NCBI GenBank assembly: GCA_019925105.1
Contig: JAHGAU010000016.1
Coordinates: 248,001-312,000, forward strand
Direction: 5' to 3'
Source of the DNA: Niebla homalea
Lineage: Eukaryota; Ascomycota; Lecanoromycetes; Lecanorales; Ramalinaceae
DNA: 64,000 nt
Shown: piece after piece, positions 24,741 to 36,540 of the stretch
Position numbering within the stretch: position 1 is the first letter of the stretch
Layout: every line of letters starts with the position of its first letter
Notes under the pieces: model-generated
Seen by the model: only the letters and a program-made list of their open reading frames with translations
Databases searched by the model: none
What the model was told of the DNA's origin: nothing
Position numbers and translations under genes: made by a program

Positions 24741-27532
24741 GATTATTGGTTTTAAGGACGTGCTCTAAAGCTTATATACCCTCGTTATCTCTTTTTTTAA
24801 GAAAATAGTCCGCCCAGTAAATTGCGTTATATAATAAAAATCCTTAAGCCTAATAATATATATTTAATTTTATCTTTTAATTATACTTAAGGATTAAAGC
24901 GTTATATAGGTTCGCCTAATCCAATTGAATTTCCGGAAACGTAATAAATCATAAATAAATCTTAATTATAAGGTAATAAGACTTTACTAGATCGAAGGAA
25001 CTTTGTTAGGTTCTGCGAGCGGATAACTATATATTAACTTTATTTAATAAGAACTCCTTAATAGTCTAATGAATAAAATAGACTTTTAAATTAACAATAG
25101 AAACCATAAGCCTATAACGGCTTGGGAGTATCTCTTGGAGCCGAAAAGGTATTTTTAATTCCAGCTCTAGATCAGTATAAGATGAAATCTCTTTATCCGT
25201 ACTTAATATAAATGTAAAACCCATCTCGCTTAATATAAGCGGTCTGGCGGCGATTAGAACAATCTATAATACTGTTCTTATAAACTTAAATTCGGGACTT
25301 TTTTAAAGTAGTACTTTATAAGAGTCTTAAATATTATTTAGTAGATTATCGATAGTCTTATTTAATTTAAACTTAGTACTTAATAGACTCTTCTGTATGA
25401 TTTTTTATACCAGATAAAACCATAGATAAATTCTATACTCTATTTTAAGAAATTTCTTCTTTAAATAATTTATAACCTTTACTATTAGTCGATTTTCTCG
25501 CTTAAGTTTTTAAATACGATATTTAATAATAAGATTAATCTCTTTCTTAATGCTTTCCGATTCGTTACTACCTGCTAGCTTAATGTTATTTAAAGCCTTA
25601 AAAAGCTCATCGAAACCACGTTTAATGTCGAAGTACGGTCGGTTAATAATTAGAAATTTAATTTAAAACGATGAATTTTGCCGAGAAAATTAGAACTTCT
25701 TCAGAACTTTAATTAGCGCATATTGTTCTTGCTTATTGCACTCGTTAAGCGTATTTAAAATATAAGTAATATCTTTAAATAACGGATCCGTAATTACTGC
25801 TATAAAGATTAACCAAAGTATTTAAAAGGTATTCGAAAAGGCCTTATTAATCTTACGATACCTATTTAAGGCGTAACGGATTAATTAAGGCTAATATATA
25901 AATAATTAATAAAGAATCGTTAATAATACTCGGGCTATATTCCGTTATTTAGGGTTAATATCCTTAAAGAAATAGTAAAAAATATACTTTAATAAACCGT
26001 TTTAAAAGGCTTTTAGAACGTTTTTATTAATAATATATTTTATAAGATTAGACTTTTTATAGTTAAAATTAGTAAAAATCTAGAGTAACTTCTTTATATC
26101 GTTATCCCGTTACGAAATATACTTCGGGTTCTAAAGAGTCTATAAATAGGTATTAGGTACTTTTTTTTTGGATTTTAATCCTTTTGAAATTTATAATTAA
26201 GTCTTTTAGGTTAAAAAAATCGTAAGTATTTAAACTCTTCCGTTATAGTTAATAATCTGTCTTAATAAGGTCTTTCTACGTAAGGCTCCGGTCCCGCTTA
26301 CTGTTATAATATTGAATCGCTATACTTTTATTTTTAGCGAAAATAACGGGAGCTATAATAAACTCGTAAATTAATATCGCCCCAAATAAAATATACTTTT
26401 ATATAAATAACTTTAATACGGGAAATTTTATATATATCTGGAATTAAATATCTACGTTAAATATACTTCTATTTAACTTTAACGGCTCTTTAGGTAATCT
26501 CGGATTACTACTATAATCCTGTTTATTTCCTTTTACTTTTTTAATTTAACTTATTTAAGGCCTTATTATATATTAAAACGGAAATACATTTTCTGCTTAT
26601 TATTATATTTATATTTTATTTTTTCTTTAAATTCCTTAATAATTTTTTCTGTATCTATGGCTATTTCTTTAATTTTATTAAAAAGCGGTTTAAGAGTTTT
26701 ATTAATATCTTTAGAGATAAATACTTTAATCCTGATATTAACGATATAATTAATTTGTTTCTTTAATTAAATATAAGACGTTTTATTAATTAATACTCTT
26801 ATCGGGTTATTATAACTTAAATTATTATTAATATATATTATTAAAGGATTATTAATTTATATAAGAAAGAAGAACGTAAATATAGCGGAAATCTCCCGGT
26901 ATACTTATTAAATAAGATAGTTATTTATAATATTTTATAGACTATTATAGCTTCGGAATTGGAAATATTTCTTCAGTTTTTTAGATATTACGTAAATAAA
27001 TTTGCTATCGATTAATTTATTAAAATAATAAAGAAATAAAAAGTATAATTTATACCTTATAAGTATAATCCCCTTAAAGCTTAATAACCTTAAATCTGAA
27101 AAGAGTCTCTTCGCCTTATATATAGCTATCTCCCAGGTATTTCTTTATTAATCTCTTAATAGTTAATTCCAGAGGCTTATCTTTAAAGCGATAATTGTTA
27201 TACGCTATTTTAAAGACTTACTTAATTTTGCTCCCTTAAATAAGACCTTCGATTAAAAATATATTAAGCGTTATTTTTAAATATTTATCGATATATATTT
27301 AAATATCTATTTAAAGCGTTTTAAATATAATAGCGATTAAATTATAAGATTCAGCGTAAATAATAATATTATATACTTTATATTAACCCTCCTATAAATG
27401 TACCGGCGATAAGATTAAAGTAATTATATAAACGGAAAGGTAAAGTAAGGTTAAGCTTAACCTTTTTACGTAAGCTAATTATAATAATTTTTAAGATTTC
27501 GAGGGTCGAAAGATTACGGATGCTACCGCCGT

Positions 27533-27583
27533 CTGAGTATTATTAGTGCTTTAATTAGAAAAATAAACCACAAGTCCACGTAC
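27533..27583 (-). other. Spliceosomal intron in the patatin-NACHT-ANK gene
   Basis: On the minus strand the intron starts GTACGT (27583 downward), has a CACTAAT branch-like box at 27543-27549 and ends CAG at 27533. Its length of 51 nt is typical of ascomycetes. Removing it joins exon 1 (ending LLLL then G) to AC-GGC-GGT and recreates the LDGG patatin motif in frame. Without it the motif is out of frame. Confidence 0.8.
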
Positions 27584-27641
27584 CCAATAAGAGCAATCGG
27601 AGCGGCCTTTAAGGGACAGCCATCTTCGCGAGCCTCCTTAA

Positions 27642-28200
27642 TCACAGACTGGGCATTGAAGTCACAACTGTATATGGCGTTTGGGCATGGTAAGAATTGC
27701 GGTCAGCCTTCAGCCTTGCCGACCTTGCTCTGTCACATGTGCTGCATCTGTAGACTAAATAGGTTGTATCTCCGGCCACCAATCGGATTGCCTCCCCATA
27801 TGTAGACTCCACTTCTCCCTGCATTGGCCTGAAGGCATCGATCGCTGAGACCCTGTCGCTCATCTTTGTCTAGTCGCACGTTCTACGGTTGCATTTGACT
27901 TTTCCATTCTGCGATGGTACGAGGTAGTCGCAATCGCACAAACAACTATCTTTATGCTTGCTCCTCCTGCCTTTTTCTGGCTCTACTGTGTCGCACTTAA
28001 ATTGCCTCTCTGGTTCCGAAAAGGGCAGATTGCAAATAGCTTCCATGCTTGGCTGCGACTTAGGTACTAGGTATATCTTTTCGTGATGTCCTCTTCAAAA
28101 GACATTAGATACAGCACACAGCATTTCATAAATACCCTATAAGCGTTTCCAAAATTAACGAAATAATAATAACTACGGTATTACTTATTAAGCCCTGAAG
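27642..28200 (-). pseudogene. Cys-rich coding remnant, possibly the N-terminal extension of the NLR
   Basis: A lightly mutated minus-strand frame runs from about 28200 to the TGA at 27642. It is broken by only a few TAG/TGA codons, each explicable as TGG or CAG changed by RIP; one TAG separates an ATG-started 73-codon piece (27863-27642) from the upstream part. It contains clustered Cys (CLCDCDY, CNRRTCD, YRCSTCDRAR), suggesting a zinc-binding module. The frame is in phase with ATG 27623, 19 bp beyond, so reading TGA 27642 as a mutated Trp gives one continuous protein. No family is recognised. It could instead be a separate small upstream gene. Confidence 0.5.
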
Positions 28201-28735
28201 GATAATTTGCGGACCAGAAAAATCAGAACGATATAAAGGGAAGTATAAAGAAAAATAGAAGAGTTAAAATAAATATAGAATAAGTTAAAAATAAGGATAT
28301 TAATAGAACTTATAATAATTAATTATAGAAGAAGCTTATTAAATAAGCTTGAAAAAAACGTAATCAATCTTATATTCAATAAGGGCTATTATAATCCGTT
28401 ATACCTTAAATTAAGATTAAAGAATTTTTTAAAATTAAACTAAAGATATATTGATTTAAATAATTATTATTTAAGTAAATTTAATTATATAGAAAGAAAT
28501 AATATTACTTTAAAATTCAAAGATTTTAAAGGAATATAAAGTTTTAAAATATAAAGAACGATAATTAAATAAAATACTTTATAATTAATTATTTATTAAT
28601 AATAACCGGTAAATTATCTTATATAAAGTTAAAATAACGTCTTAATTCCTTAAATCCGCGGGAAATAAGAAGGATATAATTAAAAATATCTATTTATTAT
28701 AATAGAAAATCAAACCCAATAATAAGTAGCCATGT
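28200..28735. other. RIP-mutated AT-rich stretch, nothing identified
   Basis: Dense TA-rich sequence with very few CA or TG dinucleotides. I saw no repeat, TIR or domain in either strand. It may be the RIPed promoter side of the Cys-rich frame or an old element. Confidence 0.4.
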
Positions 28736-29373
28736 TCAAAGTAACGATTGCTATTTTCAGATATTGGTCCACTGCTAGTGAATCGTACGCGTACATTATG
28801 ATTGGCCAACTGTCCCAAGCAGTATCACTCCAAGAAAAGCTTTGCCTCTGCGGGAAATTTTGAAGGGCCGTAATGGCGGGTAGAGCCTTCTTTATTTAGG
28901 GTTGTTGGTGGGACTGAGACTCCAAGTTCGACGCCTGCATATTCAGTTTCAGTAGACGCGATAATAACTTCGACGCTGAACATATTATGAGGCTCGCCGC
29001 AGTCAACATTTGTACCGAGTGTTCATAAATTAGGAAGGTTCAAATACTGAGGGTGATGTTTCTTTGGTTCCGGAGTAGGCTTGCAAAGCGTAGCCACTTT
29101 TATAAGACATCGCAGGACACTCAGCTGAAATGAGAATCACCGAATTGGTAGGGGAGAAGTGTGACTCATTGGTGTAAGCTATGTTTGAAGGTATTTTTGC
29201 ACGGTTTTGCAAGGTCATTGAAATTTGAAACTGCCCCCTCACTACGTTGGGATCCCGCACAGGGTCAGGCTCGAGTATATGTAAAATCAAGCCGAATAAT
29301 GAGCAGCCAAATATTTCTACTAATCCTGAGAAAAGGGTGGCGAGCCCCTATGAGTGGTCCGAGGCTTTGAATG
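28735..29373 (-). pseudogene. Unidentified host-like coding remnant left of the composite transposon
   Basis: GC-normal DNA. Minus-strand frames include an 86-codon piece (29290-29030: ILHILEPDPVRDPNVVRGQ and onward). Through a second frame, there is a longer passage around 28760-29100 (KPTPEPKKHHPQYLNLP, then CGEPHNMFSVEVIIASTETE) broken by two stops. The alternation of frames suggests introns or a frameshift in one gene. No family is recognised. The composite transposon at 29376 interrupts the upstream side, and the matching flank would resume at 37375. Confidence 0.35.
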
Positions 29374-29549
29374 ATCTACGCTATTTAAGTCAACTGATAA
29401 TGCTTGGCATTTCTCATTTTGCACCCCGCACATACAAATCCTCATACAAATCTTGCATCTTTTGACCACCACCCTCATAAATCGCATTACCCAGTGTATA
29501 AATCATTAAATTTGTTGTTCATCTGTATACTTCGATCCTTGGTGTAACA

Positions 29550-31448
29550 ATGCCGACCACCCGTCCCACCGCTCGTCCTACCACTCGCTCCGGCCGTCTA
29601 AGTGGCAAGAAGGTGTCCTTCGAAGACACTGCTGCTGCCGCTGAATCGTCTCGATCCTCTTGTGCTCAGGCCTCACCTTCTCGTATTTCAACTTCGAGAT
29701 CTCGTTCGGCCTCAAAATCTCGTTCTCAAACACCGTCCAAAGCGTCCAAAGCGTCCAAAGCTCCCGCTCCCAAGAAGAGAGCTCCGAAGAGGAACAATTT
29801 TTCCACAGGGTCTGAGTATAAGGCTAGATTACTTGTTGCTTTCAATTACAGGGATTACCGTAAAGAGGTGGACGAAGCGATTGCGAGGGAGAAGGATGAT
29901 TTACTGGACAAGTTTGAAGCAGAATACCGATTCAAGGCCCGGGATCGTGAGATCATTAAGGAGCGAGCTGAAGGTCCTTTTCTTTGCAAGCTACAATTGG
30001 ATTTAATCCGGGGACAGATTAACGTAAAGGCTTATTAAAGCCTCGTTCCTCTTTGGAATACGTACGCCGGCATAAAGATTGAGGACGAGCTTAAGTTCGT
30101 TAATCTTAACGATTAACTATAAGAGGCTTATAAGAAAAATAACTTATTAAGTAACGTTACCTTTATTACCTACGTTAATATGAAGATTAAAGATACGAGA
30201 TAAATTCGCTTTAATAACCTTAATGAATTCTACGAAAAAATAAGCCCTACTTTAAAAAATACTTATCGCTCGTAACTTATTAAAAAGATAGACTTATAAG
30301 TGCAGTATTTAACCTTTTTATTATTAATTAATCCCAAAGTAGAAAACGTCGTTATAGGCTCCTAAAAGCGGTCGATTAATAAAGTTAACGGCTTAATTAA
30401 CTCGCCCCGTAAAGAAGGCGGCAGGAAGACTTATATTACGGAGTAAGCGAGGTTCCGTAAGTAATAAAATGTTAAAAAAGAGGATATTAGGAAGAAAGTA
30501 ACTTTTTTAAATTTAGTTCTTAAGTATTATACGTTTACCTATCGTAATAAATATAAGTATTACTGGATTAAAGAAAGTGTCTATTACTTTATTAACGATT
30601 ACCTTTAATGAGAACAATGGGCTCGCGATTAATAAGCCGGGCTTACCTTTAAATTCGTCCCGCCTCCCTCTTTAAGAAAATACTTATACCTCGCGGAGAA
30701 CGAGTTCAAATCTAGGAAGAAAACGAAAAAATTAAACCGTTAAGAAGAACGCGAGGAAGAAAAGCGCCGTTAACGAGAATAACGCAAAGAAGACGATCGC
30801 CGCTAACGTTAAGAAGAAGAATAGCGCCGACGAGAGCAAAGAGAAACTGACCGATGACATTAAGAACGTGATAAGCATTAATAAGAGGCGTTCTTAAATA
30901 TAGTATATTAATAATAAAGCTAATAAACGTAAAAGCAACAATGGAAGATATAGTAACAAATAATAAGAGAGCAGGAGATCGTTTAAGACGATACTGATTT
31001 TATTAGTGACGTCCAATATCCCTCTGCTAACTCCCGTCCCCAGTATACCCTTCCACAACTTCGTCTTCGAGCCCTCCCTCCCACTCCTTTGTAATAACCT
31101 TAATAGCAAGCTCCGACGCGAGAGCCTATATAACGATTGCAATCTACGAGCTCTATAGGTCCACCAGAAGAGGAGGATGAGATGATTGAGTAGTTCTGGG
31201 CTATAAAGCTTAAGAAGACGCCGGCTAAATATCGTAAGAGGGTTAGATAGGCAAAAGAAAAAATCGATATTGAGATGTGGAGTAATACGTTAATGCAAAG
31301 GATATTTAATCCGTCTGGTGAGCTCTTTAAAAGGGCTGCTATAAAAAGTATATCAGAGTAGATGTTAATGGATTTACGGAGAGAGCTATATGATTATAAG
31401 GGGGTCTATAGGACTGGCTGTAATTTTACTGCGATGTTAAGAGCTTAA
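29550..31448 (+). pseudogene. Accessory 632-codon ORF of the two-gene transposon, unrecognised coiled-coil protein
   Basis: A single frame of 633 codons runs from ATG 29550 to TAA 31446-31448 with no frameshift. The first 162 codons are clean; the middle is full of TAA/TAG/TGA from RIP; the last 95 codons are again almost clean. The N-terminus is Thr/Arg/Ser-rich and basic (PTTRPTARPTTRSG, SRSRSASKSRS) with a Lys/Arg patch near residues 75-90. Residues about 390-470 form a long E/R/Q-rich coiled coil. The C-terminus carries the Trp-containing stretch IDIEMWSNTLMQRIF and ends FTAMLRA. Its function is unknown. Position between the TIRs, convergent with the transposase, suggests an element-encoded partner such as a DNA-binding or regulatory protein. 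Confidence 0.75.
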
Positions 31449-31692
31449 TATAATTATTCAGCTATATAATTCTCTTATATAAGCCTTATAATTACCTTTA
31501 AATTTATATCTACCTTTATAGCTATAACGGAAAAATTGGACTGCGTAAGAATTATAACCACTCGCTCTTACCGCATACTCCAAGAAGGCCTCGAATTGTC
31601 CTTTATACGCGTCCTTCAGGTAGACGAAGTGTTTCCTCATCCAGTTCTTCAACACGTTGAAGCTCAGCTCGATCGGGCTGTATTCTGGCGTA

Positions 31693-32808
31693 CCCCTGTT
31701 TTCAAGTGGCTTGAAACATGCCCGGTTTTTTGCCGGACGCGACCGTCCCACTACCCATTTTTTGCTGAGACGGTTTTTGCATTACGTAACCACTATTACC
31801 ACTATTAAGGAGCTTATTACCGGTCCGGAATAGATAATTATATGGCTTAAATTAAGCAGGACCCGTTATATATTTAAGTTATTATTTAAACCTTAAGTAA
31901 AAGCTATTATAACAAAGAAAAGGGTTAAAACGGTTAATAAATTAAAGGTTATTCTTTAAATAACTTAAGTATACGGGTATAAAGCGTTATATTAAGTATA
32001 AAAAAGTTTTACTTAATTTTTATATTCTTTATTTATATTATAATGTTTTTAGCTTTATTCCGGTAAGGTTATACGGGTATAAAACGTTATATTAAATATA
32101 AAGAAGTCTTACTTAACTCTTATATTCCTTATTTATATTACGGTATTTTTAAGCTTATTACGGTAAGAGTATACGGGCATGGCGTATTATTTCAGGTAAA
32201 AAAAGGCTTTACTTACGTCTTAGGTTCCCCATCCATATTACGGTTTTTTTGAGCCTGTTACGGTAAGGGCATTCGGGCATAACGCGTCACCTCTTACTAA
32301 GGGGCCTGGTAAAGGGCTTGCTAAGGGCCCTGGTAAAGGGCTTGCTAAGGGCCCTGGTGAAGGGCCCGGTAAAGGGCTCAGGTAAGGGTGCAGGTAAAGG
32401 GCCTTGCCCCGCTCTCAGCTTCTCCATCCAAATCATGGTGTTTTTAAGCCTATTAAGGTAGGGGCATACGGGCATTACGTATTACCTCTTGCTAAAGGGC
32501 TTGCTGAAGGGCAGATAGGTAAGGTAGGTAAGGTAGGTAAAATAAATAAGGTAAGTAAGGTAGGTAAGGTAGGGTAATAGGAAGAGGGGGAGGCATAGTT
32601 ATAGTACCGTAAATACCGTATATAGCCTTATAAATAATCAGAAAAATCAAAGCCATTAATATCGAAACCCTATAATTAATATTTACTCGACTATAAGTGG
32701 GATTATAATATATACGTAATACAAAAACCGTCTTAATATAAAGTAAGTGGTGGGACGGTCGCGTCCGGCAAAAAACCGGGCATGTTTCAAGCCACTTGAA
32801 AACAGGGG
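31693..32808. mobile_element. 1.1-kb MITE nested in the transposase gene, TA duplication
   Basis: Inverted ends CCCCTGTTTTCAAGTGGCTT extend about 70 bp, including a CCGGTTTTTTGCCGG hairpin. TA is duplicated at 31691-31692 and 32809-32810. Removal of one TA plus the element restores the transposase frame across the PPYTP/EYSPIE catalytic region. Internally there are about 100-bp repeats with TACGGTAAGGGTATACGGGC boxes and GGGCTTGCTAAGGGCCCTGG repeats like those in elements 1 and 2. No coding capacity. Open frames that run from its ends into the transposase are chimeras. Confidence 0.88.
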
Positions 32809-33339
32809 TATACGGTGGCAAGTAGCGGATGAGCACGCTATGCCTGTTGATCACATTATCCAAGCGGGGATCATAATGGATCGATAAATTATCCAGATAT
32901 AAAACGCTTTGAGGGCCAGGGTATCCCGAGCAGTACGGTAATAAGCGGTTCTTAAGCCACTCGATAAACTAATTACCGTTAAAGAACCCCCTATTTATGC
33001 CCGTATAAGGCAGGTAACCGTCTATTATCATAACAGCCAAAACGCTATAAGTAGCACCCCTTCGATTGTCGGCTTGCCAGCGAGCTGGATTTAGCATATT
33101 TGAGAAGCTTGCGAATGCTTGGCAATAAAAAAAAAACGCACCTCTCCCGTATTTCTATTAATTATTACCATATAAATTACTTGAAGTTTTACGCAACTTA
33201 TGTTTAAAGTTAATATTATTTTTTAAAGCTCTTAAACCGTATAAATTTAAGATTTTTAAGATTTTTAATTATAACTTTTACTATATTTACTCGATATTAA
33301 ATACGATTTAAATGTTCTTACCCCTTATTACCTTTATTA

Positions 33340-35340
33340 TTAATCCTTTCTTTTAATTAACCTCCTGGAGGTTTTATTACCCCGGAACGTCGTCCTCGCC
33401 GGGCTCGTATAGGTCCTAAAGGTAGCCTTAAAGTTTTACCTTTCCCGGAGCGCTTATTTTGAAACCCTTAACGGAGGATCCGTTTTAAAGATGAAATTAA
33501 GGATTATACGGTATATAAATATAAGTTTACGGTAATACGTCGTTAAAAGAATAAGGATAAAGGACTTAAAATATTAAGGAGAAAAAAGATTTAAGCAATA
33601 AAACGCTCCGTATAGCCGTTAAATTACTATTATCGTTCACTTATCCGAAAGACTTAAAGGCCCGATTTAACTTATTTAAGGGCCGGTATAAATAAAGCTT
33701 TACGTTAAAATAAATATATACTTATAAAGTAAGTTACTTTAAATAAATTAAATAAAGAAATAAATTATAATATATAATAAAAGAATAAGGAAGATTAAAT
33801 GTAATTATAAATTATTAAAGCTGGTTATCTCTTTTATATATCCGTTATTTTAAGAATAAAGCGGGGAAATATATAGTCCATAAAGTTAAAGAAAAACGTT
33901 AATTTAACTAATAATAAACCATAATATAAGCCGTCGTCCTTTAACGTAAATATATTAAATAAAACCATTTCCGATATTATTATTATAAAGTATTTAAATC
34001 CATAATTCCAGAATATTTACGTTATTATTAAGAGTTATAAGTTTAAAGTAAATAATAAAAGAGCTATTATAAAAGGACTTATATATAAAGAATTCTTTAA
34101 TAATATAAACTTAATCTTAAATAAGTTATAACGGAGTAATCCCGGTTATAAATTAATAATATATATTAATATTAATACCTTTTTTAAGATAATAAGTGAA
34201 TCTACTTAATTTATAGTTATTTCGTTAATATTATTAAAGCCGTTTATTTGACCTTAATAACGGATAAAAACCGTATAATAAAAGGAGTAAATAGCTATAA
34301 CTTAAGATACCAATAAAGTTATTAATAACTTTTTTAAAAGGCTAAATAATCATTAAAAGTATTATAGTAATATTTATCGGAATTATAATAAGAACTGTTA
34401 TATTCCTATAAATGGCGACTCTAAAGGTAAATATTTTATTATTACTTAAATAATATTCGATTTATAAAGTAATAATCTCTATAATAATAATATTAATAAT
34501 AACGGTAACCTTTTATTATTTAATAATATTATAAAGTTTATTATAGAACGGGGCCCTATTAATATTACTCTTAAGCACCCTTTAATTAAGGAATAAAAGG
34601 AAATAAAGTAAGAATAACAAGAAAATAAGAAGTTTATATAAAAGGAAAAACGAGAATAAGCTCATTTACAACGAAAAGAATAATAAGATAAGCTTATGGA
34701 TAACTATATAAAGGCTTAATTAATATAAATAAATATAAGTAATATATAATATACTTAACGGTTAATATAATAATCTATAATACCTTTAAAGCCCATATTA
34801 TTATCGCTCCCTTAACCTTAAAATCCATTTATTATATAGTCTATTACTTAAACGGCTCCCGTTTAATCTTAATTTCCGAATAAATCTTTAATAAATATTA
34901 TTTAGATTTCTATAGTTAAACTTAAGAGATTTAACCCTTTAATTAAGCGATTTAAAGAAGAGCTTATATAAAAGGCTTTTTAATAGTAAAAAAGCGATAA
35001 TATATAAAGGTTAAAGAAGCGATAAACTTATTTAAATATAAAAGGGAAATATAATATATGTTTTTAAAGCTTTAATAAGCTAAAAGGTATATTTAATTAT
35101 TAATCGGATATTTATAAGTTCGGCTTATAAGTAAATATTTCGGATAAACTTATAAAACGGTTTTATAATAATATTTCTAAATTTAAACCGTATTAACATA
35201 ATATCTATAAGCTATAAATATAAATAGTTAATATAAAATATCGTAAGCGGGATAAAAAAGCTTAAGATAAAACCATAAATAAATTTTAAGACATATTATA
35301 TAGATAGAAGATAAAGTAAGTAATATATAATATAAAACAT
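33340..35340 (+). pseudogene. Accessory ORF of the nested two-gene transposon
   Basis: Plus-strand frame with many RIP stops. It opens with a basic Pro/Arg stretch (PPGGFITPERRPRRAR) near 33360-33420. A charged Q/E/K coiled-coil-like segment lies near 34600-34720 (for example LQRKE followed by RIP stops then DKLMDNYIKA). Placement, basic N-terminus and coiled coil parallel the 632-codon gene of the outer element. I could not define the exact start or stop, nor identify a family. Confidence 0.5.
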
Positions 35341-35424
35341 AAAGTAAAAAATAAAAAATATATATTTATTACGACGTACTTTCCTTATCTATTATAAATA
35401 CTTTATCCTTATATTACTATAATT

Positions 35425-36540
35425 TATATAGTAAAGCCTTATAATTACCTTTAAATCGGTAATTTATTATATTATAACGGAAATACTAAGTAATAAAACA
35501 ATTATACTTATTATTCTTTACCGTAAACTTAAAAAAGCCTCTGAAGTCTTATTCGTAATATAGCCGTAACTTTTAAAAGTAACGTTTTATTTAAGCCTTT
35601 AATACGCTAAAAGTAAGCTTAATTGGGTTACAGTTAGGTAAGTACAGTAATAAATATTTAATAATATAGCCTTTAACTTTTATAGCCTTTTTAATTCGGG
35701 ATAAAAAATAGATATTAACGTTATTTATATAAATTATATTATTTACGGCGGGGTAAGTATTATATCGAGGTAGAAGCTTATTTATAAGCTATTAATAGAG
35801 TTTATCGCTGTTATAATAACCTTTTTTAATAGTTGTATATAATAAGTACCCGTTTACCGTATACGCCGGTAGAATCGATTACGTCTCCTTTCAATTAATA
35901 TTTACGTAATAACGGATTAATTTATTAATAAATCTATATATTATTAATCGTTAATAACTTTAAGCTTTAAAAAGTAATTTATCGATAAAAACGAGTTAAT
36001 AAGTAAGGTAATTACTTATATTTACTTATTATATAGTCTGTAAGAAAGCACTTTAAGGGCCGATATATTAACCTTTCTTCCGATTAATTCCTTACTTTTT
36101 TAATATAATTAATAATCTTAATTATAATAACTTTATATCCTATTTTTCTTTTAATTATTAATAAAGCTTACTTTAATAAGTTAAAAAGTAACGTTATTAA
36201 TATTTAAGTAATATTATTAAGGTAATAGGGTAAAACTTTAATAATAACCTTTTTAAAGATTACTTAAGTAAGTTTACTTAATTATACCTTTATATACGTT
36301 TTTCCTATTTATAGGTTATAACTTAATAAATATACGTTTTATTAATAACGGCGACTGGTTTTTAATAATAATAAAGTAAGCTATAAGTATTATACTTAAT
36401 AAAAGAGTCGATCTTACGGTAGACCATAATTATACCTGCTTAGAAAGCTATTAATACGTGGCCTTTAATAAAGAAATACCCTATATCGACTCACTAACAC
36501 CATAAACCCACTTATAATACGATAATCAAGTAATGCGTAC
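35425..36540 (-). pseudogene. DDE transposase relic of the nested two-gene transposon
   Basis: Minus-strand frame through RIP stops. Near 35560-35650 it reads LLYLPNCNPIKLTFSVLKA, matching the LPPYSPxxNPIExxFSVLKAW catalytic-Glu region of DDE_3 transposases (Glu here Lys). The end reads NYRFKGNYKALLYKL, the same C-terminus as the outer transposase (FKGNYKAYIREL). The N-terminal part toward 36540 is less clear. Confidence 0.7.

Larger units (their letters stand above)
23864..27623 (-). pseudogene. Patatin-NACHT-ankyrin NLR-type gene, RIP-inactivated
   Basis: Chosen start: ATG 27623, whose reading leads through a 51-bp intron (27533-27583) into a patatin opening. Domains in order: oxyanion-hole motif DGG(G/S)IR at 27516-27532 plus one exon-1 base; nucleophile elbow G-x-S-x-G read as GTFIGG at 27387-27407 (Ser changed to Phe, so catalytically dead); a P-loop-like VSGTG...KTLL near 26272-26310; the fungal NACHT hallmark ARPLILSEM at 25215-25262; an HQTIKEFL-type box at 25047-25092; then eight ankyrin repeats at 23930-24740. 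This is a STAND/NLR layout: phospholipase effector, NTPase switch, ligand-sensing repeats. Such fungal proteins are linked to non-self recognition. Numerous in-frame stops; the C-terminal tail is interrupted near element 2. Confidence 0.85.

Noticed and set aside
29602..30006. Second plus-strand frame of 134 codons
   Set aside because: Shadow of the 632-codon frame starting at 29550, which continues in phase to 31448.
31536..31808. Plus-strand 90-codon frame
   Set aside because: Antisense shadow of the transposase C-terminus running into the MITE end.
32492..32863. 123-codon frame ending in YLPYLPYL repeats
   Set aside because: Chimera of the host transposase (first about 20 codons) and the inserted MITE with its microsatellite.
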